From Anaerotignum faecicola (GTDB lineage Bacteria; Bacillota; Clostridia; Lachnospirales; Anaerotignaceae), in contig NZ_BHVZ01000002.1 in the NCBI RefSeq assembly GCF_003865035.1, forward strand, positions 1-64,000: a DNA stretch of 64,000 nucleotides. The letters run 5' to 3'. Below the pieces are notes generated by a model. That model was not told the DNA's origin. It did no database searches and saw only the letters and a program-made list of their open reading frames with translations. Positions 7,716-16,739 of this stretch are shown piece by piece (the stretch's first letter is position 1; each line of letters opens with the position of its first letter). A program made the translations under genes and the position numbers.

Positions 7716-8981
7716 TTAGTCTTGATTTCTAAAGCAGTCGATACAAAAACCTGAATTCATTAACTCATGTGGGACCTTTCTGCCACAGGTCGGGCAAATA
7801 TCACCTTTCTCATTAGTAACCATACAGTCTCCACACAAAGGGTTATCGTCATAATCGGTATACTCTGCTGTATATCCCATAACCTTTCCGCATTCGCTAC
7901 AATAAACCAAATCAGGCTCTTCATGGTATTCCGTTTCCAATTCGTCCCAATTTTGCAAAGTATCTTCGTCCAAATCAAGAGTACGGAATTTTCTATCATC
8001 AACGATAGTGCTCTCTAAAATAACGTATTCATCGTCTATTTTATCAACAGTACAGTCAATAATAATATTTGTTTCAATCCGATGTGTCTCACGCCATGTA
8101 ACATAATTTTCAATTAAATATCGTTGCTCTTCCTTATCAAAGTAGGATGTATCCTCATCTCTATGAGTGATTTCCGCAACAACCCACAGAACAACATCTA
8201 TGTGCGCCAAACATCTACCGTCAACAAATTCAACATAGGCAAATTCAGCCTCAATTGAATCTATTTGTTTTTCATCACATTTCCACTCACCATAATAACC
8301 TCTATCTATATCGAAATCCGAAAAATATTCGTGCATGCAATCATAGAAATCATCGTTCTCTACTGCACTAATAATACATGCCTCAATATTTTTATATTCT
8401 TCTTTTTGCTGATTGCACATTTTTATAAGATCGCCAAGATACTGTATCGTGACGAAGTTATCGTCTCCCTCAAAGGCCTTTCTAAAACCGGAGTCATCTG
8501 AAACGATGACTATCTGATCATGCACCTTTTTCTGGTATTGCTTTACAGCATTAATCATAATCGCATCTTTAAATTCATGTGGTTTTTTCGTTTCAAACGG
8601 TGCTTCTAAAGCAAAGTACGACTGCATCAAACGCTCCGCATCTAACGGATTAAGGTCAATTTTAGTGACTCCGTCCAATGAAAGGAAATCAGCAAAAGCA
8701 TCTTTAATAGAAGCCACAACATGAGCTTCGTCAATTTTGTTCAACGCAAAATCTTCTGTACACATCAGTGCAGAAAGTTCCTTGCGAAGTACCCTGTTAT
8801 ATTTCGTCACAGCAGTTCTGATATCATCATTGATATGCTGTTCAACTTCACCTTGTGTCGCTGAAGAGTAAATTATGCTCACATCTCCGTTGGCTATCAA
8901 GGAACGTAATGTGGCAAACTTTTCACTTGAAAATTTATATCCAGCACCTATATATACATTTGTATCCAAATAGGCTATCAT
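7716..8981 (-). CDS. PIN-domain protein with C-terminal zinc-ribbon-like cysteines
   Basis: A 421-residue protein. The N-terminus has the PIN-nuclease opening IAYLDTNVYIG (first acidic ligand), further acidic residues in the first 140 residues, and VIVSDDSGFRKAF near residue 155, the usual second metal site. PIN domains are Mg-dependent ribonucleases. A middle acidic region (about 200-330) is not recognised. The C-terminus has four CxxC pairs: CSECG, CGDC, CPTCG and CIDC. It starts behind GAGGTGACGAGGAGAA and follows the triple-repeat gene by 47 bases on the same strand, so they are probably co-transcribed. Being in a defence-rich prophage end suggests an RNA-cleaving effector; this is inference. 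Confidence 0.65.
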   Translation of the reverse strand: MIAYLDTNVYIGAGYKFSSEKFATLRSLIANGDVSIIYSSATQGEVEQHINDDIRTAVTKYNRVLRKELSALMCTEDFALNKIDEAHVVASIKDAFADFLSLDGVTKIDLNPLDAERLMQSYFALEAPFETKKPHEFKDAIMINAVKQYQKKVHDQIVIVSDDSGFRKAFEGDDNFVTIQYLGDLIKMCNQQKEEYKNIEACIISAVENDDFYDCMHEYFSDFDIDRGYYGEWKCDEKQIDSIEAEFAYVEFVDGRCLAHIDVVLWVVAEITHRDEDTSYFDKEEQRYLIENYVTWRETHRIETNIIIDCTVDKIDDEYVILESTIVDDRKFRTLDLDEDTLQNWDELETEYHEEPDLVYCSECGKVMGYTAEYTDYDDNPLCGDCMVTNEKGDICPTCGRKVPHELMNSGFCIDCFRNQD

Positions 8982-9028
8982 TTCTCCTCGTCACCTCTAT
9001 CATCCACTTCCCATGATTCTATATTGGT

Positions 9029-10348
9029 TTAGTCCATACTGCCGCTGCCTCGATTACCACCGAACTCACAGCCATGTACATGGTCGTGTCCGTAATACCA
9101 GCGGCCATATCGATATCCGTAATGTGGAGGACAATGGGCACAGTCACCGTTGCATCTCCCATTATGATGGGACCCATTTACATGCTTATCATAAAGTGAC
9201 GCCATTCCAAGCCCTGCCAGAATTGCGGTGAATAATCCCGGTCCCTTCTGCTTCGGCATCTGTATCTGTATTTCAGACGGAAGCGTATACGGTACCTTTT
9301 CTTCTTTTGCGATGTACTTGATGATTTTGTCTTCAACTAAGCCGTAGAAATAATCGAAATCATCTTCAGTGTATTTTGTTGAGTTGGCTCTCATCAAATC
9401 ACGATGAAGCGAGCTATCAACACAACATACCAATTCTCTGATTTCAGCTACCGGAAACTCTACTCCACCTTTAAGCGCAAGTTTCGTAAAAGCTATAGCA
9501 CACTCTTTATCTAAAAAACACTGAATAACTTCTGAGACCTCTTCAGCAGAGCCAAAATCGGTAATATCGCCAGCTCTGCGAACTTGCGTTTTTTCATCCC
9601 ACTCATCGTAATATTGGTAGAAATCTTCCCACTGGCTGAATCGAATATTAGATTCATCTATTACGTTTTCTATCTCATCTTCCGGAAGAGACTTTGCTAA
9701 ATATTCCAATGCTTCTGCAATGAACGGGGAAGCATTATGTTTGACAAGCTCCGGTACATAGTCCTGCTCAACGGCATAAGAGATTTCTATGATTTCATCA
9801 GGAGTAAAACGCACTCCAGCGGCCACAGCCTGTTTTATAAACGCAGTAACTTCATCCGGCTTGACAAACTCATTGGAAACCTTGAACGCCTCGTCGGATG
9901 GGCCAAAGGTCTTTAGCTTTTTCACACGCTCACTGAAAACTTCTGTTGTCCATGATGGGTAGGCTTCGTAAAAGTCCTTCCAATCAGTGTATTCAATACC
10001 TCTGGCTCCTTCAAGTCGGTGCAGCAAATCGTCGGATACATAGCCTGCCACATATTCCAGTTCATCTCTTGTATAGGGAACGGAATTGCTCATGACAAGT
10101 GCAGGAATAAATTCCTCCGTCACATTGTCGATCATATTCACGATTTCGTCACCAGTGAATTTAACACCAGCTTTTATCGCTTTCTTTAAAAAGCGAGTTG
10201 CAATCTTTGGATCAGCATACTCTGTTGCAACATCAAAAACCTCAGAGGAAGGACCAAAGTCTGTCAGGCCGGACATCCTGCTGATCTGAGTGCTTTCAGA
10301 CCAATCATAAAATTTATCGTAGAACTCCTCCCACGTATATTGTGCCAA
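9029..10348 (-). CDS. Three-repeat protein of unknown function with His/Cys-rich tail
   Basis: A 439-residue protein. Three repeats of about 115-120 residues occupy 1-355; each starts with W-(E/K)-(E/D)-FY and later has (F/T)-FG-(P/S)-(S/A), an AI-KAG-V-F motif and a D-E-I motif. Repeat openings are WEEFYDKFYDWSE, WKDFYEAYPSW and WEDFYQYYDEWDE. A short hydrophobic stretch near residue 370 (GLFTAILAGLGMASLY) could touch the membrane. The tail is rich in His, Gly, Tyr and Cys (RCNGDCAHCPPHYGYRYGR) and may bind metal. No family is recognised. It sits just upstream of the PIN gene, suggesting a sensor or scaffold with a nuclease partner. Confidence 0.6.
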   Translation of the reverse strand: MAQYTWEEFYDKFYDWSESTQISRMSGLTDFGPSSEVFDVATEYADPKIATRFLKKAIKAGVKFTGDEIVNMIDNVTEEFIPALVMSNSVPYTRDELEYVAGYVSDDLLHRLEGARGIEYTDWKDFYEAYPSWTTEVFSERVKKLKTFGPSDEAFKVSNEFVKPDEVTAFIKQAVAAGVRFTPDEIIEISYAVEQDYVPELVKHNASPFIAEALEYLAKSLPEDEIENVIDESNIRFSQWEDFYQYYDEWDEKTQVRRAGDITDFGSAEEVSEVIQCFLDKECAIAFTKLALKGGVEFPVAEIRELVCCVDSSLHRDLMRANSTKYTEDDFDYFYGLVEDKIIKYIAKEEKVPYTLPSEIQIQMPKQKGPGLFTAILAGLGMASLYDKHVNGSHHNGRCNGDCAHCPPHYGYRYGRWYYGHDHVHGCEFGGNRGSGSMD

Positions 10349-10486
10349 AACAAACTGCCTCCTCTCTTAGAGATTTTCAATCCACTGCATCGTCTCCGAA
10401 GACTGTGGAACATTGACAGTAATATGAAGCTCAACTGCTATTATAAATAAATACGGTTTTTGTGCGTTTATCTGCTCAAAATTACA

Positions 10487-11401
10487 TCACGCATTAGATT
10501 TCTTTTCTTTTGCTTGTGTTTTCTTCGCAGGAGCAGGGAGCGTAAAGTCGAGAATATATTCAAAAGTCGTGCCCATAGTGATATAACTGCTCGGCCAACC
10601 AAATATACCGATTTTATTAACCAAGTTGCGACGATCCCATATAATCGTATTTCTAAATTCATATCCTGCTGCACGCATTGCATTAATAATGTTTATGTGC
10701 AAAGGCACTCGCTTCCCATCAATCCATGCATCCGTTATATTTATGAGAATATGTGCCTTTTCTTGAAAAACGGGCATCATCTCACGGAAAATCTCGGATA
10801 TTTCTCTCTCAAATGCATCCGCATCCAGCGTTCCTAAATCACGAGGATCTTGACTATATTGCTCAATCTTGCCAAACTGCTCATTTTCACGCAAGTCACC
10901 ACGACGACTTTTATTTTTACGTTCTCTGTTCAATATATTGGCATATGGAGGTGATGTAAAAGCCAGCTTAACCGTGCCCGGCGCAATACGGTTCACAATA
11001 TTTCTTGCATCATCACAAACTGCAATTTGCTTACAATGGCAGTTATCAGGTACTTCTGCAACACGTGAATTTGAGAGATCAACATATTCTTGCTTCAAAT
11101 CAAATCCTACTGCATTTCGATCCAAATCTTGTGCGGCGAGAAGAGTTGTTCCAGACCCAACAAAAGGGTCCAACACAAGTTCTCCTTTGTGAGTAAACTG
11201 TTCAATGACTCTTTTAGCCATAGCAATAGGAAATACGGCAGGATGGACTGACTTGTCCCTTATGTCTCTCGGCTCATATGTAAACTGCCATACACCTATT
11301 TGATTTTTCATCCAATCTTTGGCTTCGATGCAAGAAAGAAAGCCCTTCTTGCAATCACAAAGCCTTGCGTTATCTATATTTATGAAATCGGTAGTTGACA
11401 T
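10487..11401 (-). CDS. DNA methyltransferase of the beta class (restriction-modification)
   Basis: A 304-residue SAM-dependent enzyme. The SAM-binding motif VLDPFVGSGTTLLAA (about residues 76-90) comes here before the catalytic motif TSPPYANIL (about 149-157); SPPY is typical of N4-cytosine enzymes though N6-adenine is possible. The TAATG junction at 11399-11403 couples it to the upstream methyltransferase, so both are made together. With the two MvaI/BcnI-type nucleases nearby it would protect self DNA. The recognition sequence cannot be read. About 138 gene-free bases separate it from the triple-repeat gene. Confidence 0.8.
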   Translation of the reverse strand: MSTTDFINIDNARLCDCKKGFLSCIEAKDWMKNQIGVWQFTYEPRDIRDKSVHPAVFPIAMAKRVIEQFTHKGELVLDPFVGSGTTLLAAQDLDRNAVGFDLKQEYVDLSNSRVAEVPDNCHCKQIAVCDDARNIVNRIAPGTVKLAFTSPPYANILNRERKNKSRRGDLRENEQFGKIEQYSQDPRDLGTLDADAFEREISEIFREMMPVFQEKAHILINITDAWIDGKRVPLHINIINAMRAAGYEFRNTIIWDRRNLVNKIGIFGWPSSYITMGTTFEYILDFTLPAPAKKTQAKEKKSNA

Positions 11402-12267
11402 TATTCAGATACCCTGCTTTCCTTAAACCTACTTTGTGCAAAATCAAAAAATTCTTGATTGATCTCAAATCCTATACAATTTCTTCCAAGTCGGTCACTT
11501 ACAATCCAAGTTGTGCCCGTCCCCAAAAATGGATCAAACACTATGCCATCTTTCGGACTTCCGCACAGCACAATCTGTTCAACAAGTTGCTCTGGAAATG
11601 TAGCTGTATGATTACCGGTTAAAGGTTGAGTGTTAATAGCCCAAACGTCACCCGGATTTTTCATGCGACCATTAGCGCCAAGAACTTTGATAGCATCTAA
11701 GTCAAAGAAATACTTCTTGTTTAGAACAAAATGGAATACATGTTCATACGTATTGTTCAAGCGATCAGTTACGCTGGCTGGAATCCTGTTTGGCTTTTGC
11801 CAAATAATATCATCACGCAACAACCAACCTCGTTCTTGCATTTCAATTGCAAATCGAGAAGGAATGAGAAGAAGTTGCTTATTCTGATAAAGTTTCCCGT
11901 TTTGTTTGATTTTCGGCTGAAGAGGTTTCGTTGTAAAATACTTTTCTTTACGGTCCTTTTGAGCCTGTGTAACATTTCCATCGTTATCTAAATATTTGCT
12001 CCAAGCACCTGCACCAGATCCGAAGTAAGTATCGCCAACATTAATGAAAACGTTAGCTGTTGGTTTCAAATACGGACGCAGTTCATCAAAAAAATCGGCA
12101 AGCCTTGACACGTAGGCTTCTGGGGTTTCTTCGGAACCTATCTCTCCATCTCCGTTGTAGACGCGTTTAGCCCAATATGGTGGTGATGTTACCAACAGAT
12201 CAATTGAAGCAGGCTCGATCTGCTTTATTAACTCAAGCGTATCGCCACAAGCGATTGTGTGTTTCAT
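11401..12267 (-). CDS. DNA methyltransferase of the beta class (restriction-modification)
   Basis: A 288-residue methyltransferase with catalytic motif VTSPPYWAKR near residues 27-36 and SAM motif VFDPFLGTGTTWIVSD near 243-258, so the motif order is opposite to that of the downstream enzyme and the two are not recent duplicates. The start at 12267 overlaps the stop of the small AbrB-like gene by four bases (ATGA), and the stop shares one base with the next start. The tight operon AbrB-M1-M2 follows a clear promoter. SPPY suggests N4-cytosine methylation; two methyltransferases may serve the two nucleases or the two strands of an asymmetric site. Confidence 0.8.
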   Translation of the reverse strand: MKHTIACGDTLELIKQIEPASIDLLVTSPPYWAKRVYNGDGEIGSEETPEAYVSRLADFFDELRPYLKPTANVFINVGDTYFGSGAGAWSKYLDNDGNVTQAQKDRKEKYFTTKPLQPKIKQNGKLYQNKQLLLIPSRFAIEMQERGWLLRDDIIWQKPNRIPASVTDRLNNTYEHVFHFVLNKKYFFDLDAIKVLGANGRMKNPGDVWAINTQPLTGNHTATFPEQLVEQIVLCGSPKDGIVFDPFLGTGTTWIVSDRLGRNCIGFEINQEFFDFAQSRFKESRVSE

Positions 12268-12452
12268 TTCGCATCCTCCTTTAAAGATTCTGCAATGCGT
12301 AATATTAGCTCATTTTTCTCCTGATCTAAATAGATTGAAAATTTTGTCGTTCCTTTTTCTACTGGAAGATTATTCAGAATAGATTTCGGTAAGCGGATAC
12401 GCATATCTTGCTGCAGAGCGTATGTATCAAGATAAATTAGTTCTTTAGCCAT
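12264..12452 (-). CDS. AbrB/MazE-like small DNA-binding regulator
   Basis: A 62-residue protein with MRIRLPKSILNNLPVEKGT followed by a short beta pattern ending NELIL. This is the swapped-hairpin pattern of the SpoVT-AbrB/MazE family, which binds DNA as a dimer. It is first in the methyltransferase operon, directly downstream of a promoter flanked by a perfect inverted repeat, so it is a good candidate for the controller of modification-gene expression. It has no toxin gene beside it. Family assignment from such a short protein is moderate. Confidence 0.6.
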   Translation of the reverse strand: MAKELIYLDTYALQQDMRIRLPKSILNNLPVEKGTTKFSIYLDQEKNELILRIAESLKEDAK

Positions 12453-12470
12453 GTCAGTCTCCTTTTGTCC

Positions 12471-12512
12471 TGATTTTAGGACTATTATAGCACTAAATCA
12501 GTCTAAAATCAA
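12471..12512 (-). promoter_or_regulatory. Promoter and inverted-repeat operator of the methyltransferase operon
   Basis: On the minus strand TTGATT (12507-12512) and TATAAT (12484-12489) are spaced by exactly 17 bases, a near-consensus promoter. TGATTTTAG at 12471-12479 and CTAAAATCA at 12503-12511 form a perfect 9-base inverted repeat, one arm on the -35 and the other just after the start point. Binding of a dimeric regulator, for example the AbrB-like product, would block transcription. Confidence 0.7.
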
Positions 12513-12558
12513 CCCACGCAAACAGGATTGATTGTGAACTTTCCTGCCAATGAACTAC

Positions 12559-13341
12559 TTAAACGATAATATGCTGCTGATATAAATCATTTTTTGCAGC
12601 TGGTCTAATTCGGAATTTCGTTCCGTGATTGTGTCCTGTGCGAGCATCGAAATCGACATAAATTGCTCCCGATTCAACAAGAGCCAAGAACCTCTCTAAT
12701 GTAGGGTCAACGTAAGCTTCAATCTCATTATACTTGAAACACTCATAACCGGAGATATGCTTCGTTTCAGCTTTTACATACATTAGATTGTTGAGCTTTG
12801 TGCTCAGTTTTTGAGAAATATCTCCAAATGTCCAATAGGGATTTGGATCAATATCTCCTTTTCCAACGCCTTCACTTATGAAACTACGCCACTCAGCATG
12901 ACGATCATCAATCATTCGATAGTCAAAGGAAACATAAATACATTCCGCATTCCAGTCAATATTAACCTTGAATCCACGGTCGCTACACGATGTGGCATTT
13001 ATGGTTTGACGGAAACTTCTTTCGTTTATCGGATAAAGAGTTCCTGCATCTTGATGCGGCCACCCATAAAGCGGAAGCAGGATCTTTGGAACTATCCGTG
13101 CATTTCGAGGTTTTGGCTCGCAATGAAATAGTGTTAATAGTGAGCCTGTTTCAGCCCTTTGGCTTTTAAGTTCCCAATCGCCAAAATCAGGTAACTGAAG
13201 ATTATTTTCAGCTACATCAAGAAGGTCTTCCAGAGTATTCCCTACACCACCAGCGTTGCCGGGGCGTTGATTCCGGATCCATCCCATTTCTTTTATTTCC
13301 TGTAACCTAATTCTAAGCAAATCTAAATCGCGTTCTCTCAT
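12559..13341 (-). CDS. MvaI/BcnI-family type II restriction endonuclease
   Basis: A 260-residue protein. GWIRNQRPGNAGGVGNTLED then LPDFGDWELKSQR (about residues 51-63) matches the MvaI/BcnI family, in which the active site is D-x4-E-x-K; here D-FGDW-E-L-K keeps all three residues. TLFHCEPKP follows, another family feature. MvaI and BcnI act as monomers on CC-centred 5-base sites; whether this one does is unknown. It is the last gene of a minus-strand series after HamB and a second related nuclease, 11 bases apart. The methyltransferase operon begins about 100 bases downstream, on its own promoter. Confidence 0.75.
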   Translation of the reverse strand: MRERDLDLLRIRLQEIKEMGWIRNQRPGNAGGVGNTLEDLLDVAENNLQLPDFGDWELKSQRAETGSLLTLFHCEPKPRNARIVPKILLPLYGWPHQDAGTLYPINERSFRQTINATSCSDRGFKVNIDWNAECIYVSFDYRMIDDRHAEWRSFISEGVGKGDIDPNPYWTFGDISQKLSTKLNNLMYVKAETKHISGYECFKYNEIEAYVDPTLERFLALVESGAIYVDFDARTGHNHGTKFRIRPAAKNDLYQQHIIV

Positions 13342-13352
13342 TTTATAACCTC

Positions 13353-14078
13353 CTACATAATTTTCTCGACGTTTTCAAACAAGCTGGTTAGCTTTCTTAA
13401 AGGTATTCTTATGTGTGGTCCTCGATCATGAGGAGCCCTTTTCCTGAAGTCTGACGCTGGCTGGTCAATACACAGGTCCATTACAACAGCACCAGATTCG
13501 ATTGCATCGTAGATGTTTTTTGGCGAACTTAGAATATACGCTTCTACAAAATGGAATTCTTCGTTTTTGGAATTAGCAGTTCCTCTGGTTTCAGCCAATG
13601 CAAGCAAAACTTGTTTGATTTTCCCGTTTCCACTTGTCAAATCCCATGTTGCCAAATACTCATCTCTGTAATACAAATCAATACTTGCATCTCCATTTCC
13701 TCGTAGAATAAATCCAAGGCTATTAACTTTATTTCCATATATGGTGGTAAAAAGTTTTCGTTTCAACGAACCATCTCTTTGAGAAGGCTTTTCATAGCTA
13801 AACCTATCAAATATTTGATTCGGCGTTAATCCTGCTGTTGATGTTTGGTGAAACAGAGTCAATGTACTTGCCTTATTTTTCTTTTTTCTCATTCCTTTGA
13901 GCTCGTATGTGCCCAAATCTGCAAGATGAAGATTATTCTCAGCGACACCAAATTCTCGTTCTAATATCTGGCCAACAATCCCATCATCTTTTCTAAACAT
14001 ACCTTCTGGTACAGAAATAAAACCTTTATCTCTAAGTTCCTCCATCTTTTTGATGACTTCATCCTTAGTCCACTCCAT
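13353..14078 (-). CDS. Second MvaI/BcnI-family restriction endonuclease, divergent
   Basis: A 241-residue protein with GIVGQILEREFGVAENNLHL and LADLGTYELKGMRKKK (about residues 51-66). The D-x4-E-x-K active site (D-LGTY-E-L-K) is kept, and TLTLFHQT follows, as in its neighbour. Overall the two proteins are only distantly alike, so they are not a recent tandem copy. It begins behind AGGAGG, 54 bases after HamB, and precedes the other nuclease by 11 bases, suggesting transcription with the Hachiman-like genes. It may cut a different site or be one half of a heteromeric enzyme; this cannot be decided here. Confidence 0.7.
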   Translation of the reverse strand: MEWTKDEVIKKMEELRDKGFISVPEGMFRKDDGIVGQILEREFGVAENNLHLADLGTYELKGMRKKKNKASTLTLFHQTSTAGLTPNQIFDRFSYEKPSQRDGSLKRKLFTTIYGNKVNSLGFILRGNGDASIDLYYRDEYLATWDLTSGNGKIKQVLLALAETRGTANSKNEEFHFVEAYILSSPKNIYDAIESGAVVMDLCIDQPASDFRKRAPHDRGPHIRIPLRKLTSLFENVEKIM

Positions 14079-14132
14079 AAAATCATTCCTCCTATAAAAG
14101 AGATATAGCCTGCTGTTCTTCCGACAGGTTTA

Positions 14133-16739
14133 TTATTCGTCAAACAACTCCGGCATATTGTTGTGCACCGTCCTTGTCTCTTCTCTGACAGATATCCGCT
14201 CACATTGAAGCAAAGAAAGCGACACTTTCACACCTTCGTCAGTTCTAACAATGTATATGTCCTCGTGCTTCTGTATGTAAGTCGCTGTTTCTGGTGAAAA
14301 GCCATTTTTCTGAAGTAGGATACACACCTTATTTGTGGTCCCATATTCCACATATTCATACCAATCATTTGTCAAGAAATCACGATGGTGATATTTCTTA
14401 AGCTCCGTCGAAAAGCGCATAAAGTAATTCGATAACCGGAACAAAATGATATCATTTACATTATTAAGCGTATCCTCGATCACCTTGTTTCTGTGTTCTT
14501 CTCCATCATCGAATAGCTTTGATTCTCCATTGACATAAATATTCTTCCCTTGCTTATACGATATGGCCTGATCAATCATGTACTTGATACCATTACCGGT
14601 AAGCCACTGAGTCAGAAGCGTAGCATAGAATCTGAGATTCGAGTGCTTTCCTTCCTTATTCACTCGTCCCAGTGTGCTGCTCTCGTAGGTTTCCCAGTCG
14701 AATGCATCACATAGTCCCTCAAGAAACTCCAATGTTGGCTGAAATCCCACATAGCCGTATATATTCACTTTCGGATAATCCAGCCCACCCTCAATAGCCG
14801 ACACAACTTTATCAATCTGATCTACGGAAACATTAATGTCGTCATCCGGTTCATTTTTCCTGCCAGTAAACATCTCCTTTATCAATACAGGATCGTTTTC
14901 TGTCATGTTTTCCTCGAATTCCCTGCGGACCCTGCCACGGCGATCAAGCATAATCTCTCTTAGAAGGATATTAGCCGCTTTGCGCATTAACGAAAATTGC
15001 TCGATAGTCTGACCGTTCAATTTCTCAAGTTTCGTCTTGCCTTGGCGCAGGCACTCAAGAACATATTCCTTTTCTTTATCACTTATCGAAACAATCGAAA
15101 GCGTCTGTGGCTCGACATCCTTCCTCAATAGCGTTACATAATTTTCCGGCTTGGTCTTGTTGTCATCTTCCAGACAAACCAGAAAGACATTTCCATAAAG
15201 TGTGTACTGAATCCTTCCAACTCGTCCAATCAAGTTACGAAACTCGACCGCAGACATCGGATACGATCCGTTTTTGTGATCGGTAATGAACAAATTATCT
15301 GCAGGAAGATTTACGCCTTCCAGCAGGGTACTTGTACAAAAAATGGTATGAATACCGCCATCGCGTTTGCGAAAGAGTTCCTCTATACGCAATCGGATAC
15401 TTGTCGGAAGATAACCGACATGATAAGCGACTCCTTTTTCAACTGTACCCGCAAGATAATAGTCCTCATGCACCTGTTCCCGTATTTCATCCGCAAGGGC
15501 AATCAAATCAGGATCATCCAGCGGCTGGAGCTTCTCAGCATATTCTCGTGCAAATTTTACGACCTTTGCCTTTGCATTGCAGTATATCAGATTTTTCTTT
15601 CCTTCACCCAATTCGGAAAGGAAGGATTGAAAATCTCGGTCTGGTTCAAAAGAATGAATTGCATGCAGTTCTTCCGTAAGCCCGTTATAGTAACCCAGTT
15701 TTCTCTCCTGTAAATCTATTAAAAACTTCTCCTGACTAACCGGAGTAAACAGCGATGTCATTTCCGACCGGCCACCCTGAACATCTCTCGGAATTAGCTC
15801 CAAATAAATATCAGGATTAGGAATGTGCGGCGACGCAAATATCATATGTGGCCGTTCTTCTGATCGATTTAACATTCCGACCACTTGATAATAGAATGCG
15901 CTGCGGCCTTCCTTCTCCGAAATATTCTGTGCTTCATCTATAAATAGATAGTGAATCGGGATGTCCTTAAAACCAATCAGCTGATACATCATACGTTCAG
16001 GCGTCATAACAAACACATATCTGTGCTCATTCTTTTCCTGTAGAATCATTGCTCCGGCTGAAGTAATAATCCTATAATCGTGCTGCCGCAGGAGTTCTCC
16101 AAGATTGTCAGCTATTTCCTTTGACACCTCGTTTATAAGAGCCTTTGTAGGCACAAGAATAGCAAAATTGCAGTCTGGGCTTATTTTGATACGCTCCCTG
16201 ATGAATGTCCTCATTACAAAAGACTTACCCATAGACGTAGGGCCGGAATAGCTGAAATAATCATCTTCAGTCATGTGGTCATATACAGCCTTTTGTGATC
16301 TAAGAAAATACCCATCCTGTTGTGACGGAATCCGCAGATAATCTCTGTTGATTTCATCTGACAAACGGTCGAGAACATTATTCTCCTGAAAATCTGGGAC
16401 GCTGTGCTGAAGGCCAAGGTAATTACTCGTGCTTGAAAGAACCGCCCCCATAACATACTGAATTTCTTCATCATCAGGATTCAGCGCATTTAATAGAGTA
16501 ATAATCTCTTGCGCCAGAGAACGATGCCTCTCTGACTGCTCAGTGTTGACAGACTTTGAGAGCAGGTCAGCAAACCTTAGTGCGTCCTCCGTGTCAACCT
16601 CCTTCTGTGCTATATCGTCGATGCGAAATAGCCGGAGGAAATCATTATGCAACAGAGCATCATATATTTCATTTAAGTATTCGTTCTTCTCTAAGCCAGT
16701 AAATATCGCATGTCCAAGTGTACCAGTAGTGTCATTCAT
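14133..16739 (-). CDS. hamB: HamB-like superfamily 2 helicase (Hachiman defence system)
   Basis: An 868-residue helicase. Walker A GPTSMGKSFVM lies near residue 165, motif II LFIDEAQNIS near 265, and the second RecA domain has STLLEGVNLPADNL and motif VI FRNLIGRVGRIQY near 490-505. This set and length fit HamB, which scans DNA and releases the nuclease HamA on damage or phage signals. The start codon directly abuts the HamA stop (TAAATG), so they are translationally coupled. The tail (residues about 560-868) is not recognised. The call depends on the HamA neighbour as much as on the helicase itself. Confidence 0.75.
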   Translation of the reverse strand: MNDTTGTLGHAIFTGLEKNEYLNEIYDALLHNDFLRLFRIDDIAQKEVDTEDALRFADLLSKSVNTEQSERHRSLAQEIITLLNALNPDDEEIQYVMGAVLSSTSNYLGLQHSVPDFQENNVLDRLSDEINRDYLRIPSQQDGYFLRSQKAVYDHMTEDDYFSYSGPTSMGKSFVMRTFIRERIKISPDCNFAILVPTKALINEVSKEIADNLGELLRQHDYRIITSAGAMILQEKNEHRYVFVMTPERMMYQLIGFKDIPIHYLFIDEAQNISEKEGRSAFYYQVVGMLNRSEERPHMIFASPHIPNPDIYLELIPRDVQGGRSEMTSLFTPVSQEKFLIDLQERKLGYYNGLTEELHAIHSFEPDRDFQSFLSELGEGKKNLIYCNAKAKVVKFAREYAEKLQPLDDPDLIALADEIREQVHEDYYLAGTVEKGVAYHVGYLPTSIRLRIEELFRKRDGGIHTIFCTSTLLEGVNLPADNLFITDHKNGSYPMSAVEFRNLIGRVGRIQYTLYGNVFLVCLEDDNKTKPENYVTLLRKDVEPQTLSIVSISDKEKEYVLECLRQGKTKLEKLNGQTIEQFSLMRKAANILLREIMLDRRGRVRREFEENMTENDPVLIKEMFTGRKNEPDDDINVSVDQIDKVVSAIEGGLDYPKVNIYGYVGFQPTLEFLEGLCDAFDWETYESSTLGRVNKEGKHSNLRFYATLLTQWLTGNGIKYMIDQAISYKQGKNIYVNGESKLFDDGEEHRNKVIEDTLNNVNDIILFRLSNYFMRFSTELKKYHHRDFLTNDWYEYVEYGTTNKVCILLQKNGFSPETATYIQKHEDIYIVRTDEGVKVSLSLLQCERISVREETRTVHNNMPELFDE

